From CAYWNA01 sp964459305 (GTDB taxonomy: Bacteria > Planctomycetota > Planctomycetia > Pirellulales > Pirellulaceae), in contig CAYWNA010000432.1 of assembly GCA_964459305.1 (NCBI GenBank), forward strand, positions 1-6,451: a stretch of DNA of 6,451 bases. The letters run 5' to 3'. Every line of letters starts with the position of its first letter. Positions within the stretch are counted from its first letter, which is position 1. Both the position numbers and the translations under genes were made by a program. This document shows positions 1 through 6,148 of this stretch, in pieces. Below the pieces are notes generated by a model, which did not search any database, was not told the DNA's origin, and saw nothing but the letters and a program-made list of their open reading frames with translations.

Positions 1-478
1 GATACGCGTTGTATTTCTTGGTCAAAGGAATGTGTCCATCGGAAGGGATCCCGTAACTTTCCTCGGGATGCAACTGGCCCCAGCGCGTGTTGGATGCAAC
101 ACAGAAATAGCCCATAACCATCAGGCCTTCCTCGCGGCCAACGCGAACCATCTCCGTGAGGAAGTCATGCTCGAGCCCCGGCTGTTCGGGCACAACGCCG
201 TTCTTGTACCAGGCATAGCCGTTGCACGACACGGCAAAGGTCTGGATCACATTGGCCCCCAGGCTCTTGTACCACGCAACATGCTCTCCCGGCTCGGCAT
301 CGGCCCACAAGCCGGGTGCGGCAAATGCGTTCGGACCGCCCGGCCCCCAGTTGAAATCGATGCAATAAGCTCTGATTCCCTCTTCGTCAGCGCGGGATCT
401 CTCTTGTGCAGTGGCGAGTGTCACTGCAGACAGAGAGATGGCTACCGCCACGCCCAGTATCCTCGTGTGTCTGGTCAT
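1..478 (-). CDS. Secreted glycoside-hydrolase-like protein, N-terminal part (cut by window edge)
   Basis: The reading frame starts at ATG 478-476 and stays open for 159 codons to the left edge, so the C-terminus is missing. An AGAGG at 488-492 lies nine bases before the start and supports it. Residues 1-24 form a Sec signal peptide: a basic start (MTRHTR), a hydrophobic stretch, and a cleavage site near LATA-QE. The mature part opens with IRAYCIDFNWGPGGPNAF, then GLWADAEPGEHVAWYKSLGANVIQTF and SCNGYAWYKNG, then a strand reading GLMVMGYFCVASNTRWG. This alternation of beta strands and helices fits the first two or three units of a TIM barrel, like alpha-L-fucosidase-like or 'hypothetical glycosyl hydrolase' families seen in Planctomycetota and relatives. 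The family is recalled, not searched. The catalytic residues would lie beyond the edge, so activity is inferred. It is the third co-directional secreted protein of the window and lies 240 bases after the esterase gene, so it may have its own promoter. Confidence 0.8.
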   Translation of the reverse strand, partial: MTRHTRILGVAVAISLSAVTLATAQERSRADEEGIRAYCIDFNWGPGGPNAFAAPGLWADAEPGEHVAWYKSLGANVIQTFAVSCNGYAWYKNGVVPEQPGLEHDFLTEMVRVGREEGLMVMGYFCVASNTRWGQLHPEESYGIPSDGHIPLTKKYNAY

Positions 479-533
479 TCCTGGTAACCTCTTGTTGCTG
501 TTTGTTGATCGACGTTACGCAAGATCGCTCGGG

Positions 534-632
534 ATAGCCACAAGAATCACGAAAAGACGCAGGAAAGGAAGCTGACATGCGATGGCTCTGATTGGAAAGC
601 TCCTCGTGACTTTTCGTGGTTTACGTGGCTAT
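534..632. repeat. Imperfect inverted repeat of TTTTCGTG-type sequence
   Basis: Bases 610-632 and the reverse complement of 534-556 match at 19 of 23 positions. The shared core is CTTTTCGTG followed, after six mostly variable bases, by GTGGCTAT. A 53-base spacer (557-609) separates the arms. T-rich strings built from 'TTTCGTG' recur between genes in planctomycete-type genomes as far as I recall, so this may be two inverted copies of a dispersed element. That link is inference. Confidence 0.5.
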
Positions 633-654
633 TTTCTCTGTGTTTTCAGATGGC

Positions 655-711
655 GTAGGGCCGGTCCCCACCGGCCCGGTCAAACACCCGGCCTGTAGGA
701 ACCGGCCCTAC
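655..711. repeat. REP-like GC-rich palindrome after the esterase gene
   Basis: The outer arms GTAGGGCCGGT (655-665) and ACCGGCCCTAC (701-711) are perfect 11-base inverted copies. The pairing continues inward to give 22-base arms (655-676 with 690-711) with three mismatches and a 13-base loop. In a minus-strand transcript two of the three mismatches become G-U pairs, so the hairpin is more stable in the esterase mRNA than in the opposite direction. The stem begins eight bases after the esterase stop codon. No run of U follows it directly, so it is a poor match to a Rho-independent terminator. A REP-type dispersed element that protects the 3' end of the mRNA is a better fit. Confidence 0.6.
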
Positions 712-718
712 TTCACTG

Positions 719-1726
719 CTATTGCGGAGCGCCTTTTGGTCTGAGATGCCTATCGTGCCAATCGGCAAGGCGCTGCATGTCGGGCTCCATGTTCGACCAA
801 CCATGGCCTTCGCCTTTCTTGATGATAACTTCTGCAGGCACGCCTTGGGCCTTGAGTCGGTCGGCCATTCTTGTCGAATGGTGCGGTGGCATCACGTCCT
901 TTTCTCCGTGGATCATCAACGCAGGTGCGGACTCGGGGGTCGCCCAATTCACCGGCGAATAATCCCGGAGGATCTTCTCGACCCTTTTGGGGTCGGTGAT
1001 CAGGACATGCTCTTTCAGTTTTGGGTCATACTCGCGGAAGCGAAATCCATCGATCAGTCCACGACGTTGAGTGATCTCGAGACAATCGACGCCGTCGGCC
1101 AGGAAGTTTAGCCAGTCCGTTCCTGGAAAGAAACAAGCGACGGATTGCACGCGGCTTGATTCTCGATCAACCGGATCGCTGGCTTTCGGATCGCCAGGCC
1201 CTCCTTTCGTACCGATCAGCAACGCCAGAGAGGCTCCGGCCGATGCGCCGCTGATACCGATCCGATTCGGATCGACCCCAAAATCGTTTGCATGGTGGCG
1301 AATGAATCGCACCGCGCGGTGACAGTCGGCCGTGATTTCTCTCATCTCGTACTTCGGCATGGAACCGTGCAGCACGGCAAAGACCGTGTAACCTCGTTTC
1401 AGAAAAGGCTCCTTGTAACGTACGAAGCCTTCGCCTGCGATCATTCCATGGTTCGAAATGAATCCGCCGCTGGCGACCCAAATGACGCCCGCCCCGTTCT
1501 GCTTGGGCGGCTTGAGTACGTCCATCGTAAGCAGCATGCCAGATTTTCGACCGTAGATCACATCGGCGATGCGAACGCAAGGGAAATCTGGATTCGTTGA
1601 ACGCTCCGCCTCGTCCAACGCCGCGCCCAACCGCTCTTGATCCACCGCACGTGGTGGATCCGCCAGCGCGTATCGGCAGACCAGGAATAAGACAACGCAC
1701 GTGGTTCTCTGTAACAACGTCTTCAT
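719..1726 (-). CDS. Secreted alpha/beta-hydrolase, probable carbohydrate (acetyl/feruloyl-type) esterase
   Basis: The 335-residue product starts at ATG 1726-1724, with GAGGA at 1734-1738 seven bases upstream. A longer form from TTG at 1759 would put eleven polar residues before the signal peptide and is disfavoured. Residues 1-22 form the signal peptide, ending in ALA before DPP. The fold is a serine alpha/beta-hydrolase of the BD-FAE/'alpha/beta hydrolase fold-3' type. The oxyanion loop is near SGGF (86-89), in place of the usual HGGG. The nucleophile elbow GASAG has Ser162, Asp277 lies in HGEKDV, and His308 lies in GEGHGW, so the triad is complete. Related planctomycete enzymes are secreted esterases that act on acylated sugars and polysaccharides. 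The natural ester is unknown. Lying 195 bases after the multi-domain glycosidase gene, it could remove acyl groups blocking that enzyme. The hydrolase fold is near certain and the substrate is inference. Confidence 0.93.
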   Translation of the reverse strand: MKTLLQRTTCVVLFLVCRYALADPPRAVDQERLGAALDEAERSTNPDFPCVRIADVIYGRKSGMLLTMDVLKPPKQNGAGVIWVASGGFISNHGMIAGEGFVRYKEPFLKRGYTVFAVLHGSMPKYEMREITADCHRAVRFIRHHANDFGVDPNRIGISGASAGASLALLIGTKGGPGDPKASDPVDRESSRVQSVACFFPGTDWLNFLADGVDCLEITQRRGLIDGFRFREYDPKLKEHVLITDPKRVEKILRDYSPVNWATPESAPALMIHGEKDVMPPHHSTRMADRLKAQGVPAEVIIKKGEGHGWSNMEPDMQRLADWHDRHLRPKGAPQ

Positions 1727-1921
1727 CTTCGAATCCTCGCTAACACACCCTTCTGACAAACACGGAGAATGGGCTATTGATCGGTGTTGGAAATTCGCCT
1801 CTTTGACTCAATATTGTCTACGTTTGCTTGGCAGGAATCTCGCCGAGCTTCTTACCTCTGGTATCCCGCGGGAGCAAGGCCATTCGTGCGTCGGCGTTTC
1901 TAGTTCGGGCGCGCGGTCGCT

Positions 1922-4900
1922 TCACGGCTTTCGTCTGTCCGTCTGGCCGTCGAAGGTGAAACTACGGATCAATTCAATCTCCTGTGCGTCGTAGGGGGTG
2001 CCATCTGCGCGGAGCACGTCGTAATACCATAGCTCCGGCCGCGGATTGCCCTTCTTGGCGGCCCAGCCGCGGTTCGTCTCGGTGCGGCCGGCGACCAGTC
2101 CCCAGTTGTACCAACCAACGTGATGGTCAGCGAACACGGGGAGCATGGTCTCGAATCCAAAGGCGGGGCGGGCAAGACACTCCGTGCAGAGCACCGGACG
2201 ATTGTAGGTCTTCCGCGCGTCGCGGAGGAATTCCACCAGGCCTCCACTGGTGTAGGTATGGAGCGACAGCACGTCCGAGAGCGCAAGGAATTGTCGCGAC
2301 TGGGGGTTGCCCCAAACCGCAACGGTCACCGGCTGCATCGGTTTCAAGCTGCGGATCCATCCCATGGCGGCCTTGGCAAGGGGGAAACTTCGCGTGCTGT
2401 CAAAGAAAGGCCCCGGCTCGTTATAGACGTCCCACACGATCACTCGTGGATCGCGCCCGTGGCGTCGCACTACGAATTTGACGAACTTTTCCAGGGCAGG
2501 CCATTGTTGCCGGTCCTGCACCATCGAGTAGCCGGGGCTCGGCACCCACCCACTGTTGTGAAATCCGTAAACGGGATCGTCCTGCGGGCCGAGGATCGGT
2601 TCGAGTTTCATGGCGAAGCACACGTCGTCGAAGAAGATCGGCATCGTTGTGATGCCGTGGCTGTCGGCGATGCAAAGGAACGTTTCCAGGCGCTGCCCGA
2701 ACCCCTCCGGATCGTCCGCCCAGACTACGTATTGAAGGAAGATGCGAACGCTGTTGAAACCAGCCGCCGCGGCCCAGCCTAATTCCTCGTCAATCGTCTT
2801 CGGATCGAAGGTTTCCTTCCGCCACATTTCGACGGAATTGATTGCCGTGCGGGGCACATAGTTGCATCCGCGAATCGGCGGCAGCTCGGCATACCACGCG
2901 CGGGCGCGCTTGGACGGCCACGGCGTGCCGGGACCGGTCGACTCAGGTGCCGCGGACGGTTCGGGCTTACCCGGTCCGTCGCTCTCGTCGCGGCGAATCA
3001 CGTCGACGATACCGACGTCAATACACTGTTCACCGGTCGTCTGATGGCAGTGAACGGCAACCACGTTCGTGCCCTCGCGCAAGGCCTGTCGCGCCATTCG
3101 ACTCAGGGGCACCAACTGGTAGTTTGTGTTGCGGTCGGCCACTTTCGCGGCGAGCTGACCATTGATGTAGATTTCGGCATGTTCATCGTGTCGGATTCGC
3201 AGGTGCGGATGGCGCAGATCTGCATCGGTCAGCTGGAATGTGCGGCGTAGCCAGATGTTCTGTGTGCCCCAACTCGTGCGGGCCACTATGTTGGGCGTTT
3301 CGCTCGACCCGAAGCCCCCTGGACCTTCTCGCCAAACGATTCCCCGAGACGGAATCGAAGTGTCGTATTTCGGCAAGTGCCATCCATAGTTCGGGATGTC
3401 CGTCGTGAAAAACCACTGTTGTGCCCTGTCTTCCGACGTTGGCAAAATCGTCGGCTGGACGCCGCCGAGGAAGCGAAAGTCGCGAATCAACTTGAGTTCT
3501 TCCGGATCGTACGGCTTGCCGTCAGCGTGGAATACGTCGTGCTGCCAGACCTCTGGTGGCGGGTCGCCCGGTTTGAACGCCCACGGCAGGTAGGTCTGTG
3601 TCTTGCCGGCAACCAGCCCCCAGTGATACCCACCGACGCGACGTCGGGCCAGAATGGGAAGAATCGAACCGAATGTGTTCCCGTGTTGACGCATCAGCCA
3701 TTCCGTGCAGAGGACTGGCCGATCGTATTGCTCGCAGGTCCGAATCTTCTCCTCGAATTCCTGCGGCTTGTCGTAGCCGTGAAAGGAAATCACGTCGGAT
3801 AACTGCATGTGCCGCCGAGACATGGGAAAGTCGAATTCGACCCACGCGCCCATCGTCAATGGTTGCGAGGGCTTGGCATCTCGGGCCCACTGGAACACGG
3901 CTTCGGAGAGAGGGAGGCTCGTCTCGCCCAACTTCGAGTTGCCCGGCTCGTTGTACAAGTCCCAAATCAGGATCCGAGGGTCGTCGGCAAAGTGCCCGAG
4001 GATGTCCTCCACGTATCGCTTCAGATCGGGCCATGCAGAACGATCGGCGACCAGTTTCAGACCCGGGCTCGGCACCCAGCCGCCGTTCGGTTTGCCTGGA
4101 ATCGGATCATCCTGTTTGCCCAAGTACGGTTCCTTTCCGGAGAAGGCACAGTCACAAAACAGCACGGGCATCACGGTGATTCCATGCCGCTGGGCAATGG
4201 TCAGAAACTGATCCATCCGCCGCTTCAGCCCTTCGGGATCATCCTTCCAGACAATGTATTGCAGAAATACCCGAACGCTGTTGTAGCCGGCCTGTTGAGC
4301 CCAGCCGAGTTCCCGATCGATCGTCTCCGGATCGAACGACTCTGCCTGCCACATTTCGGTCGAGTTGACTGCCGTGCTGGGCAGAAAGTTGCAGCCGACG
4401 ACCGGGCTGATTTGCTCGTACCACTGCCAGACCTTCTTCTTCGGCCAACGACGGTTGATCGGCCGCAAGCGGAAGTCATCGCGGAAATTCTGCAGCAGCT
4501 CGAACTCCTTGGCCTTGTATGGCTTGCCGTCCGGGTGCATCACGTCGTGTTGCCAGCGATCGGGGGCAGCATCGCCCTTCTTCGAACCCCAAGGCATGTA
4601 GGTCTGCGTTCGGCCAGCGACCAAACCCCAGTGATAGCCGCCGATCTGGCCGTGGGCAAAGATCGGCAGAATCGTCTCGAACGTATTGCCGGACTGACGA
4701 TGCAACCACTCGGTGCACAGGACAGGCCGATTGTACTGGCGACAAATCCAGCTCTTCTTCTCGATACCCTCGGGCGTATCGTAACCGTGGAACGAGACCA
4801 CGTCGGACATCGCCATCATGGCCTTCGACATGCGGCTGTCGAAGTCAACCCACGCCCCGACTGTCAGCGGCTGTGTCGCCCCCGCCTCGCGCGACCAGCG

Positions 4901-6055
4901 GAACGCGGCCACAACCAGCGGAAGACTCTTCTCACCAAGGGCCGACTGCCCCGGTTCGTTGTATAGGTCCCAGATGAGCACGCGGCGGTCGTTGCCGAAT
5001 CGGCCAACCAAGTCCTTGATATATCGCTCCAGGTCGGGCCATGCCGAACGATCAACGACGCGTTTCAAGCCTGGGCTGGGGACCCACCCGCTGTTGTGCA
5101 CACCCGGCACCGGCTCGTCCTGCTTGCCCAAGTAGGGCTCGCGGCCGGCGAACGCGCAATCGCAAAACGGCACAAACATGACGCGCATGCCGTGCCGCTC
5201 GGAAATTGTCAAGAACTCGTCCATCCGCTCTTTCAGACCATTGGGATCGTCCTTCCAGACGAGATACTGCACGAACACCCGCAGGCTGTTGTATCCGGCG
5301 TTCTCGGCCCAGCTTAGTTCTTCATCGATCGTCTTCGGGTCGAACGTCTCTTTCTGCCACATCTCCGTCATGTTCACAGCCGTCCGCGGCAGGTAGTTGC
5401 AGCCAGCGATCGGTCCGATTTCGGCGTACCACGTCCAGGCCATTTCCTCCGACCAGCGCGCGTCCCGGAGCTTCTGCAATTGGACCGGGCCCATCGGTTC
5501 AACGGGCATAATGAGCGCCTGCTCTGGGTCGAGCACGAGGCCGACATCGATGTATTGCCCGCCGCCGGTCTGGGAGACATGGACGGCGACGAGGTTCTTG
5601 CCCGTTCTCAGTGTGTCCCTCAGCTCTTTGCTCACGTCGTAAGCGGTCCACCGCATGTTGAAGCCATGGGCGGAGAAAGCCATGATGCCATTAACGTACA
5701 CCTCGACATCCTCATCATGTCGGACGATCATGCCGGCTGAGGTGAACTCGATAGGGGCAGACACGTCGATCGTCTTGCGTAGCCAGATGTCGCGCGTCCC
5801 CCAAGGAGTACCGATGGTAGCCGACGGCGTGACATAATCGGTGACGCCGAAACCTGCCTTGCCCTCTGACCACTTGCTGTCATCGAACTCGGGCTTGGTC
5901 CAGTGCTCGCCTGGTTTGTCCATCGTGTATCGCCAAGTCGCGGCATCGTGCATGGCGTTGGGGATCAACACCCGGGGCGCAGCAGCGGCCAGTAAGTCGG
6001 CGAGCAAGACAAGGAGTGCGGATGTGGCCAGACAACGCAAAACGGAAATCTTCAC
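1922..6055 (-). CDS. Secreted multi-domain enzyme with three GH5-like (cellulase-family) catalytic modules
   Basis: The 1377-residue product starts at GTG 6055-6053, with GAAGG at 6062-6066 six bases upstream. The first ~26 residues (MKISVLRCLA onward, cleavage near LLAAAA-P) form a signal peptide. The order is jelly-roll module (about 30-176), GH module 1 (207-525), GH module 2 (543-862), second jelly-roll (867-1019), a Pro/Ser/Gly linker (about 1020-1050), then GH module 3 (1053-1370). Each GH module has the clan GH-A hallmarks: acid/base Glu in YNEPG (E367, E703, E1213) and nucleophile Glu in VLCTE (E449, E785, E1292), 79-82 residues apart. A conserved Arg (R259, R595, R1104), a His (H423, H759, H1266) and a late Trp (W476, W812, W1318) also match. 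Single-domain relatives are annotated as cellulase-family glycosyl hydrolases or 1,4-beta-xylanases, so retaining beta-glycan hydrolysis outside the cytoplasm is expected; the substrate is unknown. The modules have diverged too far to be an assembly artefact. No dockerin or anchor motif is evident. Confidence 0.95.
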   Translation of the reverse strand: MKISVLRCLATSALLVLLADLLAAAAPRVLIPNAMHDAATWRYTMDKPGEHWTKPEFDDSKWSEGKAGFGVTDYVTPSATIGTPWGTRDIWLRKTIDVSAPIEFTSAGMIVRHDEDVEVYVNGIMAFSAHGFNMRWTAYDVSKELRDTLRTGKNLVAVHVSQTGGGQYIDVGLVLDPEQALIMPVEPMGPVQLQKLRDARWSEEMAWTWYAEIGPIAGCNYLPRTAVNMTEMWQKETFDPKTIDEELSWAENAGYNSLRVFVQYLVWKDDPNGLKERMDEFLTISERHGMRVMFVPFCDCAFAGREPYLGKQDEPVPGVHNSGWVPSPGLKRVVDRSAWPDLERYIKDLVGRFGNDRRVLIWDLYNEPGQSALGEKSLPLVVAAFRWSREAGATQPLTVGAWVDFDSRMSKAMMAMSDVVSFHGYDTPEGIEKKSWICRQYNRPVLCTEWLHRQSGNTFETILPIFAHGQIGGYHWGLVAGRTQTYMPWGSKKGDAAPDRWQHDVMHPDGKPYKAKEFELLQNFRDDFRLRPINRRWPKKKVWQWYEQISPVVGCNFLPSTAVNSTEMWQAESFDPETIDRELGWAQQAGYNSVRVFLQYIVWKDDPEGLKRRMDQFLTIAQRHGITVMPVLFCDCAFSGKEPYLGKQDDPIPGKPNGGWVPSPGLKLVADRSAWPDLKRYVEDILGHFADDPRILIWDLYNEPGNSKLGETSLPLSEAVFQWARDAKPSQPLTMGAWVEFDFPMSRRHMQLSDVISFHGYDKPQEFEEKIRTCEQYDRPVLCTEWLMRQHGNTFGSILPILARRRVGGYHWGLVAGKTQTYLPWAFKPGDPPPEVWQHDVFHADGKPYDPEELKLIRDFRFLGGVQPTILPTSEDRAQQWFFTTDIPNYGWHLPKYDTSIPSRGIVWREGPGGFGSSETPNIVARTSWGTQNIWLRRTFQLTDADLRHPHLRIRHDEHAEIYINGQLAAKVADRNTNYQLVPLSRMARQALREGTNVVAVHCHQTTGEQCIDVGIVDVIRRDESDGPGKPEPSAAPESTGPGTPWPSKRARAWYAELPPIRGCNYVPRTAINSVEMWRKETFDPKTIDEELGWAAAAGFNSVRIFLQYVVWADDPEGFGQRLETFLCIADSHGITTMPIFFDDVCFAMKLEPILGPQDDPVYGFHNSGWVPSPGYSMVQDRQQWPALEKFVKFVVRRHGRDPRVIVWDVYNEPGPFFDSTRSFPLAKAAMGWIRSLKPMQPVTVAVWGNPQSRQFLALSDVLSLHTYTSGGLVEFLRDARKTYNRPVLCTECLARPAFGFETMLPVFADHHVGWYNWGLVAGRTETNRGWAAKKGNPRPELWYYDVLRADGTPYDAQEIELIRSFTFDGQTDRRKP
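1946..2899 (-). repeat. GH5-like catalytic module 3, the most divergent copy
   Basis: Residues about 1053-1370 of the large enzyme. Glu1213 in YNEPG (2417-2419) and Glu1292 in VLCTE (2180-2182) are kept. The residue after the nucleophile is Cys1293 instead of Trp, FHGYD has become LHTYT, and the DCAF loop reads DDVCF. The fold and catalytic pair look intact, but the cleft is likely shaped differently, so specificity may differ from modules 1 and 2. Confidence 0.85.
2999..3457 (-). repeat. Jelly-roll (galactose-binding-like) module, copy 2
   Basis: Residues about 867-1019 of the large enzyme. It repeats copy 1 with WGTQNIWLRRT (929-939), RHDEHAEIYING (955-966) and VVAVHCHQTTGEQCIDVGIV (998-1017). 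The copies are clearly related but much more diverged than catalytic modules 1 and 2. It is followed by a flexible linker rich in Pro, Ser, Gly and charged residues (about 1020-1050). Confidence 0.75.
3470..4429 (-). repeat. GH5-like catalytic module 2
   Basis: Residues about 543-862 of the large enzyme. Glu703 in YNEPG (3947-3949) and Glu785 in VLCTEW (3701-3703) are in the same register as in module 1, 336 residues apart. It lacks its own preceding jelly-roll module. This fits a tandem duplication of the catalytic module alone, after the jelly-roll plus GH unit had formed. Confidence 0.85.
4481..5437 (-). repeat. GH5-like catalytic module 1
   Basis: Residues about 207-525 of the large enzyme, from WTWYAEIGPIAGCNY to LLQNFR. 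The acid/base Glu367 is encoded at 4955-4957 and the nucleophile Glu449 at 4709-4711. By eye roughly two-thirds of its residues are identical to module 2, including EPYLGKQD, WVPSPGLK, DRSAWPDL and GYHWGLVAG. It is joined to module 2 by only about 17 residues. Confidence 0.85.
5528..5968 (-). repeat. Jelly-roll (galactose-binding-like) module, copy 1
   Basis: Residues about 30-176 of the large enzyme. Key stretches are a Trp-rich start (ATWRYT), WGTRDIWLRKT (85-95), RHDEDVEVYVNG (112-123) and LVAVHVSQTGGGQYIDVGLV (155-174). The pattern resembles the N-terminal beta-sandwich found before catalytic domains in many GH2-type and planctomycete glycosidases. It may bind carbohydrate or only pack against the barrel; no binding residues can be named with confidence. 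Confidence 0.75.
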
Positions 6056-6070
6056 GGTAGACCTTCGTCT

Positions 6071-6105
6071 GGAGGATCGAATGAATTGCCCAATTATGAT
6101 CCTCC
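6071..6105. promoter_or_regulatory. Palindrome over the -10 box, possible operator
   Basis: GGAGGATC (6071-6078) and GATCCTCC (6098-6105) are perfect 8-base inverted arms around 19 bases, which contain a smaller AATTG/CAATT pair. The element covers most of the proposed -10 box and the expected transcription start. A repressor could block the promoter there. If transcription instead began further upstream, it would form a hairpin in the mRNA leader. Confidence 0.4.
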
Positions 6106-6121
6106 GCTAGAAAGCAATCAA
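6093..6121 (-). promoter_or_regulatory. Probable sigma70-type promoter of the large glycosidase gene
   Basis: On the minus strand TTGATT (6116-6121, four of six to TTGACA) is followed by exactly 17 bases and then CATAAT (6093-6098, five of six to TATAAT). Transcription would begin near 6086, giving a leader of about 30 bases with the ribosome site GAAGG close to the GTG start. Confidence 0.5.
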
Positions 6122-6128
6122 TCTCCGC

Positions 6129-6148
6129 CATCGTGGGCGGCTACGATG
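6129..6148. promoter_or_regulatory. Short palindrome upstream of the -35 box, possible regulator site
   Basis: CATCGT (6129-6134) and ACGATG (6143-6148) are perfect 6-base inverted arms with 8 bases between. The centre lies about 50 bases upstream of the proposed transcription start, a position typical for activator binding. Arms this short can arise by chance. Confidence 0.25.

Larger units (their letters stand above)
479..718. other. Intergenic region with two inverted-repeat structures
   Basis: This 240-base gap separates the stop of the esterase gene from the start of the left-edge gene. I see no coding frame with a believable product on either strand. It holds an inverted pair of TTTTCGTG-type sequences (534-632) and a GC-rich palindrome (655-711). 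I could not pick out a convincing -35/-10 pair for the left-edge gene. Confidence 0.6.

Noticed and set aside
32..487. A 151-codon plus-strand frame at the left edge
   Set aside because: It is antisense to the left-edge gene, whose minus-strand product has a clear signal peptide and barrel-like motifs; the plus-strand translation shows neither.
1727..1759. An upstream TTG start for the esterase
   Set aside because: It would add eleven polar residues before a well-formed signal peptide, while the ATG at 1726 has a well-spaced GAGGA.
1864..1873. The 10-base palindrome TCCCGCGGGA between the large gene and the esterase
   Set aside because: It has no spacer, no nearby promoter elements and no U-run for a terminator, and such GC palindromes arise easily by chance.
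2120..2782. A 220-codon open frame on the plus strand
   Set aside because: It is antisense to GH module 3, has no recognisable domain, and is explained by the codon use of the minus-strand gene.
3809..4966. A 385-codon open frame on the plus strand
   Set aside because: It runs antisense through GH modules 1 and 2 of the large enzyme. Its openness follows from the codon bias of the real gene, and its internal similarity simply mirrors the duplicated modules.
1922..6055. The possibility that the threefold repeat is an assembly artefact
   Set aside because: The copies differ throughout at both the base and residue level while keeping frame and catalytic residues, which is long-term divergence, not duplicated reads.
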